A stretch of 61,808 bases of DNA from Martensiomyces pterosporus. Lineage: Eukaryota > Kickxellomycota > Kickxellomycetes > Kickxellales > Kickxellaceae. The position numbers were made by a program, and so were the translations under genes. Under the pieces are notes generated by a model that was not told where the DNA came from, made no database searches, and was given only the letters and a program-made list of their open reading frames with translations. Of this stretch, positions 29,773 through 40,967 are shown in pieces. The DNA lies in NCBI GenBank assembly GCA_025201845.1, contig MU604023.1, forward strand, positions 1,387 to 63,194. Direction: 5' to 3'. Positions within the stretch are counted from its first letter, which is position 1. Each line of letters opens with the position of its first letter.

Positions 29773-32598
29773 CTACATCATGACGATAATGTTCTCGCGG
29801 AACATGAGCCGGTTCTCGTTCTGCATCTCCAGCAGGGCCTTCTCCGCCTCTGCTGGCGAGAAGGTGCTGGTGTCGCTGAGGCCGTCGTTGATTGCAGACA
29901 GGAAGGGATCTGGGAATGTCCAGGGGCAGTCAACCACATCAAGGCGGCCGTCCGAGATTGCCTGGCTCAGCTGGGCTCTAAATAGCGCTGCTCTGTCCCG
30001 GGAGAGAGCACCAGTGTCTGCAGACTCCTCGTCATCGACGTCCATGGAGTCATCGCTGGCGGCCTGGCGGCTGCTCGGTTCTGGCTGTGTAGAGACACGC
30101 GTCTTAGTTGCCCGCATTGGGCGCAGGTCGCTTTCGTCGCCTGTGGGCCGTCCGCGCGTGGCGGGTGCGCCTGCGCCTTGCTCGGTCTCGCTAGAGCTGG
30201 AGTCGGCGTCGGCGTCGGCGTCGCTATCATCAGTGTCCATATCGTTGGCTGTGCGTGCGCGCTTCTGCTGGCGGTGTGCGCTCTTCTTGCTCTTTTGCAG
30301 CTTGGTTGCTTGCTCCTTGAACAGCGCAAATCTGAGTAGGCTCTTTGCAACATCGGCATCCTGTGCATCGATGGTTGCAGACAGGCGCACCTTCGCGTGT
30401 GCTGTTGCCAGACGGATCAGCGTTTCCAGGGTACGTGCAGTGATTGGGGTCGTTGTTTGGGTAGCGCCGGTGGAGCCACGGCCGCCCAGCCCCTGTCCGC
30501 TCGCCTGGGCGCGCAGCTCGGCGTATGCATTAGCAAGGTCGTCGGCAGCCTCGCTGCTCAGCACTGGGCGCACCATGTTCTTGGCAAAGTACAGGTAGCG
30601 GCGCAAAAACTCTGTCGAAAGGACCTCGCGCTTTTCCTCAGCCGATTCGTTGCTGCCTGACAGCAGAGCGCGGCGGCTGCGCGAGCGAGTACGGCGGCGC
30701 GACGACTGAGCTGCAGCGACACCAGCATGGAGGTATTCGTTGTAAGGCTCAAACACCTGGCAAGGGCGGGTTGAGGGATCCTCGTCTTCGTCGAGACCAG
30801 ACACTGCACCCGAATCGTTTCCATTGAACCCAGCAAGAAGCTGCGCGGTGCCAAGTCCCTGGTCCAAAAGGTCAGAGATGGGCTGGCCAGCCTCGACTCC
30901 AGGTGGGATGTAGCGATGCATGCGCAGGACATGGGAGGAGATGAGGCGATCGCGGGCCTCGTCAATGGAATCGGTGACGACAAACAGGAGATCAAAACGA
31001 GAGAGGAGCGAGTCTGGGAGAGCAATGTTCTGGTGCGGTGGGCGCTTTGGGTCATAGCGGCCATACACTGGGTTGGCAGCAGCGAGCACAGAGCACCTGG
31101 CATTGAGTGTGGTGTGGATTCCGGCCTTGGCAACAGTGACTGTCTGCTGCTCCATTACCTCGTGGATGGCGACACGGTCAACATCAGTCATCTTGTCAAA
31201 CTCATCGATGCAAACCACTCCGCGGTCAGCCAGCACCATTGCACCAGCCTCCAAGCGGCGCTCGCCAGTGTCTTTGTCAGACACGACTGCAGCGGTAAGG
31301 CCGACGCCAGACGAGCCGCGACCGGTTGTTGCAATAGCGAGAGGCGCAATTCTAAGCACATAGCGCAGCACCTGGGACTTGGCTGTTGACGGGTCACCGA
31401 CCATGAGGATGTTGATGTCGCCACGGATGTGCGTTCCGTTCTCAAGGTTCTTCTCCATGCCGCCCAGCAGCTGCAGCAGGATAGCGCGCTTGATCTCAGA
31501 GTGGCCACAGATGCTAGGCGCAAGCGATTGCGAGAGAATGTCAAACGCATCTTCGCGCCTGGCAATCGCATGTATGTTGCGAATGTCGCCATCAGCCAGC
31601 GTCATGGCGCCTGCTAGGCCAGTGGCGCTGGCACGCGAGTTCAGGTCCTGAGCACTAACCTTGGAGCTTCCCGTCGCAGCAAGGGAGCCCGCGCCAAAAA
31701 CACGGACCGCGTTGACGAGGATGACAGTGCGGAAAATCGCAGACGCAGCCGTAGTCGCCTTGCCACCAAGTGCCCTGTACACGCCGACGAGCGAGACACG
31801 GTCCCCGGGCTTCACAATATCAACCAAGTCATCGTCCAGTATGATGTCCACACCACGGGGCAGCTGGCCAGGCGGGGCTCGCTCGGGCATCTCTTGGATG
31901 TTCACGGTCTGGTGGTCCATGTATCTGCTGTAGCCGTATTCTGTGGTTAGAGGGTTGCCTTTGTCGTCGGTGGTCGGATAGGCGCTAGAGAACCCAGCCG
32001 AGCTGCTCTTTTCGCCCCCGCTGCTAGTCTGGTCATGGTAGGTTTTGGCGTAAAAGGTCTTTGAGGCTTCCGAGTAATGCACTGAGCGCACGACTTTGGG
32101 TCTGACCAGCGAGCACCGGGTAACAATACCCTCGACGCAGACGAGTTGGCCAAGGAAGCTGGCGCGCAGGCCGCGGGGAGTCAAGTGGCGGTCACCAAAC
32201 GATCCGCGGAAGCCAACAGCAACATGGAAGGTGTTTGAGTCAGCCCCAAGACCGGTGCTGGCGGCTAGCAGCAGGCCAAGCTCGGTCGCTGCTGCCTCAA
32301 ATGCCGGGATATACTCTGCGGGCTCCGCCGCCAGATTGGCAGCAAGCTCTGCATCAAACTCGCGTATGTGGTCGATTGATATGATGAGGCGCGGCTTTTC
32401 AGCACTTGAGATACGCTCGAGCTCCTCGATATCAGGGTTTACGCGGTTTTCGCGCTCCAGGTACTCGCGGCAGTGCCTTTGGCGCTCAAGAAACAGGTCC
32501 TCTGCAAGGTTCGTCTCGGGGAGAGTGAATTGAGTGCTGTCTCCTCCATTGCCTCCTGGCAATGTGGCAGGCTCGCTTGAATAGCCCACTGTAGCCAT
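29773..32598 (-). CDS. MCM3: DNA replication licensing factor MCM3
   Basis: 941 residues from the ATG at 32598. The MCM N-terminal domain includes the GIVTRCSLVRPKVV OB-fold segment. The AAA+ core has Walker A GDPSTAKSQ (about residue 399), Walker B VVCIDEFDKM (about 460), the sensor-1 region around VLAAANPVYGRYD, and the arginine finger SRFDLLF (about 530). The C-terminal winged-helix part is preceded by a long acidic, Ser-rich linker (DDSDADADADSSSS). PSTAKSQ in place of GTAKSQ and the size identify MCM3 among MCM2-7. It is one of six subunits of the replicative helicase, loaded at origins by ORC-Cdc6-Cdt1. No introns. Confidence 0.96.
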   Translation of the reverse strand: MATVGYSSEPATLPGGNGGDSTQFTLPETNLAEDLFLERQRHCREYLERENRVNPDIEELERISSAEKPRLIISIDHIREFDAELAANLAAEPAEYIPAFEAAATELGLLLAASTGLGADSNTFHVAVGFRGSFGDRHLTPRGLRASFLGQLVCVEGIVTRCSLVRPKVVRSVHYSEASKTFYAKTYHDQTSSGGEKSSSAGFSSAYPTTDDKGNPLTTEYGYSRYMDHQTVNIQEMPERAPPGQLPRGVDIILDDDLVDIVKPGDRVSLVGVYRALGGKATTAASAIFRTVILVNAVRVFGAGSLAATGSSKVSAQDLNSRASATGLAGAMTLADGDIRNIHAIARREDAFDILSQSLAPSICGHSEIKRAILLQLLGGMEKNLENGTHIRGDINILMVGDPSTAKSQVLRYVLRIAPLAIATTGRGSSGVGLTAAVVSDKDTGERRLEAGAMVLADRGVVCIDEFDKMTDVDRVAIHEVMEQQTVTVAKAGIHTTLNARCSVLAAANPVYGRYDPKRPPHQNIALPDSLLSRFDLLFVVTDSIDEARDRLISSHVLRMHRYIPPGVEAGQPISDLLDQGLGTAQLLAGFNGNDSGAVSGLDEDEDPSTRPCQVFEPYNEYLHAGVAAAQSSRRRTRSRSRRALLSGSNESAEEKREVLSTEFLRRYLYFAKNMVRPVLSSEAADDLANAYAELRAQASGQGLGGRGSTGATQTTTPITARTLETLIRLATAHAKVRLSATIDAQDADVAKSLLRFALFKEQATKLQKSKKSAHRQQKRARTANDMDTDDSDADADADSSSSETEQGAGAPATRGRPTGDESDLRPMRATKTRVSTQPEPSSRQAASDDSMDVDDEESADTGALSRDRAALFRAQLSQAISDGRLDVVDCPWTFPDPFLSAINDGLSDTSTFSPAEAEKALLEMQNENRLMFRENIIVMM

Positions 32599-33083
32599 TA
32601 TTTGCTGCTGCTTTTGGTGTTTGTGTGACTGGTAAGGAGGTATGGCTGCCCGCTGTGGCAAGCAATGTCGACAAATTGGCGGAAGAAATAGAAGGGAAAC
32701 TGAAGAAAGCAGGAAAAGCGCAAGCGAAACGGCGAGTGCAGCGAGAAAGCAAGGGCCTGGCCATGCAAAAACTCTTGTTTACCGAAGCCTTAGAGTAAAC
32801 AAAGGCTGCTAAACCGGCTCGCAGCCAAATTGGTTCGATTCGGCTCCCCGTGTGATGGATGGCATGGCGAGCCACAAGGGACACCCAAGCCAGCACACAG
32901 ATGCGGCGCCAGTATATTAGCACTGAGGCACACGTCAGTGCCATGCATCGGATGGCGGGTGTTCGTAAGATGGTCTCTTTCAGTAGCTGCAGTGCAGACG
33001 CAAAGAGGGGAATATAGAGGGCACTAAACCCCTAAACAGCTAGTAAAAAGGGAAGCAGGCTGCGGCAAGCGGCAAGCGAGTGA
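32599..33083. other. Intergenic between homocitrate synthase stop and MCM3 start
   Basis: 485-bp spacer. A B-box-like GGTTCGATTC at 32830 has no matching A box or cloverleaf, so it is not called as a tRNA. No clear MCB element (ACGCGT) was seen near the MCM3 start. Confidence 0.45.
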
Positions 33084-35476
33084 TCATTGCCACTGGGTGA
33101 TCTGGTCCGGGGTGTCGATGGACTCGAGGATGGCGTGGTGCTTCTCGTCGCTCTTGGCCTCCTCGTACTTTCTCAGGAGCTTGTCAACATCGTCGAGGCT
33201 GAGGGGCCTGATGTCGGCAAGGTTCTTGATCTTGTTTGTGATCTGCTTGCAGTCGGCATCGGTAAGAGGGAGGCCGAGCTGGTCGACGCGGTTCTTGACG
33301 GCGTTCCATCCAGTTAACCGGTGGCCAATGGCAACGTAGCGGGTCATGCCAAAGTCCTCGGGGCGGAGGATCTCGTAGGTCGAGGGGTTGTTGAGGATGG
33401 CCTTGGCGTGGATGCCCGCCTTGTGGGTGAAGGCGCAGTAGCCGGTGATGTAGTTGTTGAAGGGAACCGAGACGCCAACCGCATCGGCGACAATGTTCTC
33501 AATGTCGCGCAGCTTGGAGAGGTTGTACTTGCTCTTGACGTACTCCTTGTCAGCAGCATACATGCGCGCAACAAAGCCACCCAGAGGAGGGATGCCGTTA
33601 CGCTCGCCAATGCCAAGGACGGAGGTGTCGACGTGGGTGGCGCCGTTCTGAAGGGCAGCATACGCGTTGGCAATAGCGCAGCCGGTGTCGTTGTGGAAGT
33701 GGCACTCGATGTCGCAAGAGACTACGCCGCGGAGGGTGCGCACCAGCTCGGCAACCTGGTCAGGAGACGCACAGCCGACGGTATCGGCAATGCCGACACG
33801 GTTGACGCCAAGCTTGTCAACCGCACGGTAGAGGTTGAGCAAGTCGACGATATCGGAGCGGAACGAGTCCTCCGAGGAGAAGCGCACCTCGAGGCCCTCG
33901 CCCTTGATGTACTGGATTACTTCGGTAGCAGTGTCGATAATGTACTGCATGTCCTTTCCGTGGGAAAACTCGCGCAAGTACGACGACGTGCCGATGACTA
34001 CATCAAGGCCGTCAACGCCAGTGGCAACAGCGAGCTTGGCGTCGTCCATATGGCAGCGAACATGGGTCAGAATCTTTGCCTTGAGGCCGAGGTTGACAAT
34101 GGCCTTGCAGTCATTGTACGACTGGGTCGAGGCGGCAGGCGAGGTGAGCTCGAGGTATTCGACACCGAACTCGTCGAGGGCCTTGGCGATTTCGATCTTC
34201 TTTTCGGTTGTGAAGAATGCGTTCGCAAACTGCTCGCCCTCTATGGAGGCAGGGTGGGGTTAGAAGGCGGGGCAAAAGGCGGGTGTTAGCGCATCTGTGA
34301 CTGGGAATGTGAGTGGAGCGCACTTGGGCGATCTGCAAGCATGAAAGAGGAAGCACGCCCAGCATGGAGATAGGCTTGGTGTCTGTGACTCATTCCTTGT
34401 GCTAGAGCCAGAGACGCAGGAGGGGAGTGCAGATCCTGGGGAGCATTGGCCCCGATTAGGAAAAAAAAAATAGATGTTGGGTTTGAGCTGATTGATGGCA
34501 GTACCATCGCCCAGGAACGCGAATAGGGCAGGTGACTGGAACGAGAAATGAGGTGCAAGGCGCAAGAGCCGAGCTACCCAAGCAGGGCTGGTGGGTGGGA
34601 AAGGCGCCTGTGGCTAGTGCTGGTACTTACCACGGAGGGTGGACTCGATAATCTTGAAGTTGGAAACGTTGCTCAGGTAGCTCGAGGCAGTGCCGATGGA
34701 GCTGCGGGACGGGTCTCTGGTCGATGATTCAGGCATGGTGGCAAGAGTCTACAGAAACAGGTCGTCGGGTTGAGAGAGATGAGAGATGCACGAGCAGATT
34801 AAGTGCTAGTAGATGGAAGGAAAATGGGCGTGCGTGCTGGCTGTCAAGAAAGGGAAGGGCTTTGGAGCGTGGCCAGGAGGTGTGCTTTATTTTTATAGCC
34901 GGTGCCGGTGTGCCAGCAGCCGTCCACAGCGCGTGCACTCCTGCCTGTGACGGCTGCCACTCTGAGGCGGGGGCCCAATCCTCGGCAATCAGACAGGCAG
35001 CAGGGAGAGCAAAGTGTGCACAGAATGCATGCACTGGCGAGTGGACAATGGATGGCCGAGAATGCATGGCCTGTGCCAAATGGCAATACGCAAAAGTCGC
35101 CTATGGTGTTGCATAAATGGCACGGCCCGCTAATGACTAAGACCTGGCCTTCCCCCATAGAGCACCGCAATGAGTAATGACAGCTGCCTGCTCGCCGAAT
35201 CTATATGAATCACAACCAAGATAACGAATGGCGACCTGAAAATAGGCGGGTGCTCCAGACAAAAAGGAAGAAAGCACCCAGCAGTAGATTCCTGGGACAA
35301 CGGGGGAGGGGACACTGGCGATGTGGATGGGGAGCGGTGTGTGTTTTCCATCTTGGGTGGGTGCTGCCATTTTGACTTACGCGTGCAATGAGCGAAGGAG
35401 TGCGCACAGCCTGTCTCCGGGCGGCGTTGGCCAGGGAGGGGCTGGTTACTAAGCGGGAGGCTGTGGACGACAACAT
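33084..35476 (-). CDS. LYS20: Homocitrate synthase (lysine biosynthesis), with optional mitochondrial first exon
   Basis: Exons 35381-35476, 34631-34748 and 33084-34240; introns 632 bp (GTAAGT...CTGTAG, phase 0) and 390 bp (GTAAGT...CCATAG, phase 1). Product 456 residues. Exon 1 encodes 32 residues rich in Arg/Ser/Ala without acids, a likely mitochondrial presequence. Exon 2 contains a second start ([13 protein letters not shown] at 34736). Across the next junction the active-site motif [14 protein letters not shown] is formed. Metal-binding and DRE-TIM barrel motifs are visible ([34 protein letters not shown]). The enzyme condenses acetyl-CoA and 2-oxoglutarate into homocitrate, the first committed step of the alpha-aminoadipate pathway, and is feedback-inhibited by lysine. 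It is next to the LYS12-type gene on the same strand. Confidence 0.95.
34888..34897 (-). promoter_or_regulatory. TATA box candidate inside homocitrate synthase intron 1
   Basis: Minus-strand TATAAAAATA, 152 bp upstream of the internal ATG at 34736 and inside the 632-bp intron. It could drive a transcript lacking the presequence exon. Prediction from consensus and spacing only. Confidence 0.5.
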
Positions 35477-36047
35477 GCTTGGCTGTTTGTGTTGATAAAC
35501 GAGGCGAAGCGGCGATGGAGAAACGAGATGTGAATGAGGAGCTGGTCTTGGGGAAATGCGACTTGCATCTTTTTATAGTCGCCGTGCATGTCTTTGATGC
35601 AGAGCGACGCTGTCTCTTCAGCTGCCCCTCCCCAACGCTACCCTTGGAGGCACTGGCTTCGTGGCATCTGTGCCTACTTGTGCGTCTGCGTTTGCGTTTG
35701 CGCCTGCGTGTGGTCCAGCTTCCCTCTACCCGCCCGCTGAAAGCAGCAGACGGGCATGCGAACAGGCCAAAAGAAAAGCCTTTATGCGCTGACGCGCTGT
35801 ACAGTGCTGCTGGGAGGGGGTGTATGGTCTCTGCATTTCCGCCCCAATTGTCGCGTACGGATTTGCACGCTGTGGACAAGATGGATTCCATGATGATTCA
35901 CAATGCTCACAGGCTCGCTGCGAGCAGCTGCGTTTTCTTCTTCACACTTGTCCAGTCTGGCTGCGTGAGTGGATGTGCGGTGGATGTGTTTATGCCGAGC
36001 CCAATAGTGCTGCCAAATGCCTGAAACAAAATCTAGATTAGTCATTG
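35477..36047. other. Promoter region of homocitrate synthase / 3' region of LYS12
   Basis: 571-bp spacer between two same-strand lysine genes. Includes the TATA-like site at 35570-35577. No Gcn4-type TGACTCA copy was seen here by eye. Confidence 0.45.
35570..35577 (-). promoter_or_regulatory. TATA box candidate upstream of homocitrate synthase exon 1
   Basis: Minus-strand TATAAAAA, 94 bp upstream of the exon-1 ATG at 35476. Together with the intronic TATA-like site it suggests two promoters. Confidence 0.5.
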
Positions 36048-37598
<1,551 letters not shown>

Positions 37599-39786
37599 AT
37601 GCTGTCCTCAGACTCGGACGGTGCACACACATCGTGTCTATCGAGTTGCTTGTCAAGCGCCACAGCTAGCCCGCCACTAGCTGAAGCACCATCATCCATT
37701 GCGTTCCCGAGCACCGAGAGCAGTGCAAACTCAGATCCAGCTGCTTGGACAACAAGCGAGTCCAGCGACCTCGAAGGTCCCAAGCACGTCTGCATGCCAT
37801 ACAATGGCGCCCCCATACAAAATGGCAATGATGTCCGCGCATCAGCACAGCTGGCGTGTGCTATCAGAAAAATACTGCAAAGGGTCATCAATGGAAGGCT
37901 CACGCCGTCAGGCGTGCGCGCTCTGTTGACCGGGTTTGTAATCAAGTGCACCTAGACAAGAACAACGCGAGAGAATACGCTGTGCGGGTCATGGCTTCTT
38001 TTTGCTAACAGCATACGTCTCGGAAGTGTGTTTGCCTTGTAGGAATTCCATGACGGAAGCCAGAAAATCCACCATGCATCGGAAGGGCTGTAAGTGGCAT
38101 ACACAATGGCCTGGGGTGTGTGCTTTCTCTCCATGCCATGTCGAGTGCACCGCTAGAAAACGGCACTACGCTTGTTTTTGAGCCCCTTCTTGCTCTTGCC
38201 ACCTCCCTTAATGTAGTGGAGCTCATCACCATCATGGAGACTGCATGCCAGCTGCTTTCAAGTGGTCAGCTCGCTTACCAGCGAGATGTGTACTATCGCA
38301 ATGCTGCTGTTTTGAAGAGCACCGAAAATGTCCGAGCGCTTTGCAACGAAATCGCATTTCACTTTGGAGTGCTGCCAGTGGAGCTCAACATTGCAAGTGT
38401 CCCTTCAGTGCTGTGCGTGCAACGCCCTCTCGCATTGTCCAAGGTGGTGTGCATCCCCAGCTAAGGCAGCCGCACATGGATCTGACTACATGCTTTTAGA
38501 TTTCATGCCCGAAAGGACTAATTCACGGTCATGCTACAGTCGAGCTGAATGACGGCAGCAAGCTAGACTGCTCGATTTTTGGCGTAGGTGCTATCCGCTT
38601 TCATTTGCTCTCGGGCTGCTGAATGAGAGCTGCTGTGCTGTCATCTGACTGACGAGTAGTCGACCATGTCAACAAATATCGACAGGCAGATATGCTGGAT
38701 ATATTGATTCCAACCTTAGGGGCTGTCGATGCCGCACACAAGATTTGTCGTAAGTATTCCACAGCAAGCTTGGACGCACCGGTAAATCGCGTGTCTACAG
38801 CTAACAGTCGACACAAGGCAGACGGGCCTGCTCATATTCAATAGCGCCGAATTGATTTGCATATTGCAGCCAAGATTGTGCTTGTGGTCGAGAAGGAGGT
38901 ATGCGGAGTTGATTTGCTTCCAATTAGCTTGCACATCCAGCCGAATGCGAATGCACAGAGCGGGCCAACTGAATCCAACAGCCAGAAACTAGACTGTGTT
39001 CTTTGCGCTAACCCAGTGTGGCTTTCTAGAGAGATTTCCAATGGCGCTGCTGGTTACGGGCAAGGGATACCCGGTAAGCTCTAAATGGGCCAAGATGGTT
39101 TTCGACACGCACCTTTGTCTGGTGAAAGAGACACGCTCTGAGATTCTGCTTGAAAGCTCCAGCTTATGCATTGTCTGTAGGATGTAAACACCCGCGAAAT
39201 CCTGGCGATGCTTCCATGTTGGATGCAAATATGTGTGCTTGTTGACAGCGATCCAGACGGCGCACACATCTTCCAGGTCTATTCTGAAGGTGGGTGGCGC
39301 AAAACGCTGCCAGTAAGCATCAGCACCTCATTGAAATTGCATTGCCCCAGTCATTTGCAACGGACTATTAGCCCCCAGTCTCTGCATGTGAACATATTGT
39401 CGTTGGTAGTGGCTGCTAAACGCTAGATGGGCTGGCCTCCACTGCTCAGCGACTCATATCGGGTAAGCAGATTACTCATCTACACTTCTTCCATTGCAGC
39501 AGCTGCAAGGAATAGAGTGTCTAATATGTGCTGCCCGTCGGCGATGTCGCGCATCGTGCGATGTAGCAGCTGGGGCCTGGACCTCGACAAAACGCAAGAG
39601 TTTTCAGCCAGAGATCGCCGCTTGGCGTTGAAGCTGGCCAAGCGCTGGCGGGCAGTGCCAGATCGGCGTCGGCGAATGGCCAAGATGCTTTATCTGGGCA
39701 AAAAGGCCGAGCTGGAGCTAGTCACGCAGCACCGCACGGTATTGCTCGACTACATCTCAGACATAGTGCAGCCGTGGCACATGTAG
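37599..39786 (+). CDS. SPO11: Meiotic double-strand-break transesterase Spo11 (Rec12), ten exons
   Basis: Not visible as one open frame; assembled by eye from ten exons: 37599-37933, 38043-38089, 38217-38392, 38500-38583, 38686-38749, 38870-38898, 39017-39073, 39181-39312, 39410-39462, 39567-39786. All phases agree and the product is 398 residues, as in animal Spo11. Exon 3 carries the catalytic tyrosine in QRDVYYRN (second Tyr) within the 5Y-CAP/winged-helix domain; exon 4 gives KGLIHGHATVELNDGS; exon 6 the Toprim Glu (VLVVEKE); exon 7 LLVTGKGYP; exon 8 DVNTRE and the Toprim acidic motif LVDSDPDGAHI; exon 10 SARDRRLALKLAKR and the C-terminus. Introns are 97-127 bp. Intron 3 appears to be GC-AG (GCAAGT donor). 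The exon 1/2 junction (GTTTGT donor) is least certain. Spo11 makes the breaks that start meiotic recombination. Confidence 0.88.
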
Positions 39787-40070
39787 GCGTGCCGACTGCT
39801 GGATTCTGCTGCCATGAAAGCGCCCCTTGTGCGGCTCGGATGCCATGTCTGCCTCTCTCTGCCAGACACACGGCTCGGCTCGGGAGCCGCAGTGTCTAAT
39901 CAGAGCACCTGGCAAGCCGCTATTTTTCACACCGCCTAGGAGCTCCTTTGCAGGGCTCGACTGGAAAAGGCGCTTTTCTTCGTTTTTATCTATACTACAT
40001 TGCCTCGAATCTATTCTTGTTGCCGCTGTTCAAGATTAGTCGCTTGGCACCTTCTGACTACTTGGAAACT

Positions 40071-40508
40071 ATGACCTTTGGGGTTTTCCGGCAGATTACA
40101 GGCCGTGCACTGACTACGGCGAATGCAGTCGCTGCACGGTGTATGAGCACAGTGCCAGGTTCGTCTGGCAGGGCCATCCGCGAGGGAGGGTCGTCGAGCC
40201 AGGCAACTGCAGCGGAGCTGAGACAGCAGTTTGCAAACAACCTCAGCAGCCAGATCTCAAATATCGGGTCCCATGTGGTTGGCAGATCAGTTCCCGTGGT
40301 GGCTGGCGGCGCCAACAAGGCATATGCGCGCCTTAACCGAATCCTGTCTGACAACAACATCCGCCGTGAGCTCAGCCTGCGCAGAAGATACGAGAAGCCA
40401 AAGTACAAGCGCCAGCGCCTGAGGCAAGAATCGCACGCTCGCCGGTTCAAGGAGGAGGTCAAGCAAAAGGTCAACTTGATTATGAAGATGAAGAACTGGG
40501 GGATGTAA
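40071..40508 (+). CDS. MRP21: Mitochondrial small-subunit ribosomal protein bS21m
   Basis: 145 residues. The first about 30 residues (FRQITGRALTTANAVAARCMST) form a mitochondrial presequence. The C-terminal half is the bS21 domain: YARLNRILSDNNIRRELSLRRRYEKPKYKRQRLRQESHARRF, ending KVNLIMKMKNWGM, very basic and helical as in yeast Mrp21 and bacterial S21. A component of the mitoribosomal small subunit near the mRNA entry/anti-Shine-Dalgarno region. AATAAA at 40531-40536 is a likely polyadenylation signal. It follows SPO11 in tandem after 284 bp. Confidence 0.92.
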   Translation: MTFGVFRQITGRALTTANAVAARCMSTVPGSSGRAIREGGSSSQATAAELRQQFANNLSSQISNIGSHVVGRSVPVVAGGANKAYARLNRILSDNNIRRELSLRRRYEKPKYKRQRLRQESHARRFKEEVKQKVNLIMKMKNWGM

Positions 40509-40967
40509 TCCAGGCTTGTAGCTCTTGCAAAATAAACAGAAATAGCACTGGTATCCAGCGAGTGAGAGGGGCGAATGAAAACGCAATTGATATAATAATG
40601 CGCACAACAGTAGTCACTGCCATTGCTGCAGCGCCTGTGCCTGCGCCTATATCTGCGTCTTTGTAGGAGCGGCAAAGCGTTCTCACAATAATGATGGCAG
40701 CAGTGCTTGCATATGCTGCGCCCTGTTTCCTGCCCGCTTTCTCACGTCTCTCCTTCTCCCGCAAGGCCATTTTCCTTTGAAACAGCTCTTTCTACTCTCG
40801 CTGCTTCCATTCTCACTAGTCGCTCTTGTGAATTCCTAGCACATCTTTCCCATCCACACCTCCGTACTCTTGAGCGCATCCTCAGCTTTCAGCTCGAATA
40901 AAGTTGCAACTTGTTCGCGACCGCTGCCGCTAGGACTAGCACCGCTTACTGGCTTTGGCAGTCTACC
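40509..40967. other. Intergenic, promoter of dipeptidyl aminopeptidase
   Basis: 459-bp spacer between tandem genes. Includes the MRP21 polyadenylation signal and a pyrimidine-rich stretch (about 40735-40870) before the aminopeptidase start, as expected for a leader region. Confidence 0.4.

Noticed and set aside
32825..32845. B-box-like GGTTCGATTC suggesting a tRNA
   Set aside because: The flanking T-arm does not pair and no A box or acceptor stem is found at the right distance.
33321..34289. 322-residue plus-strand open frame
   Set aside because: Antisense to homocitrate synthase; no domain.
38584..39016. SPO11 as a broken pseudogene because of many stops
   Set aside because: All stops fall in segments flanked by splice signals whose phases agree, and the joined product has the full set of motifs and normal length.
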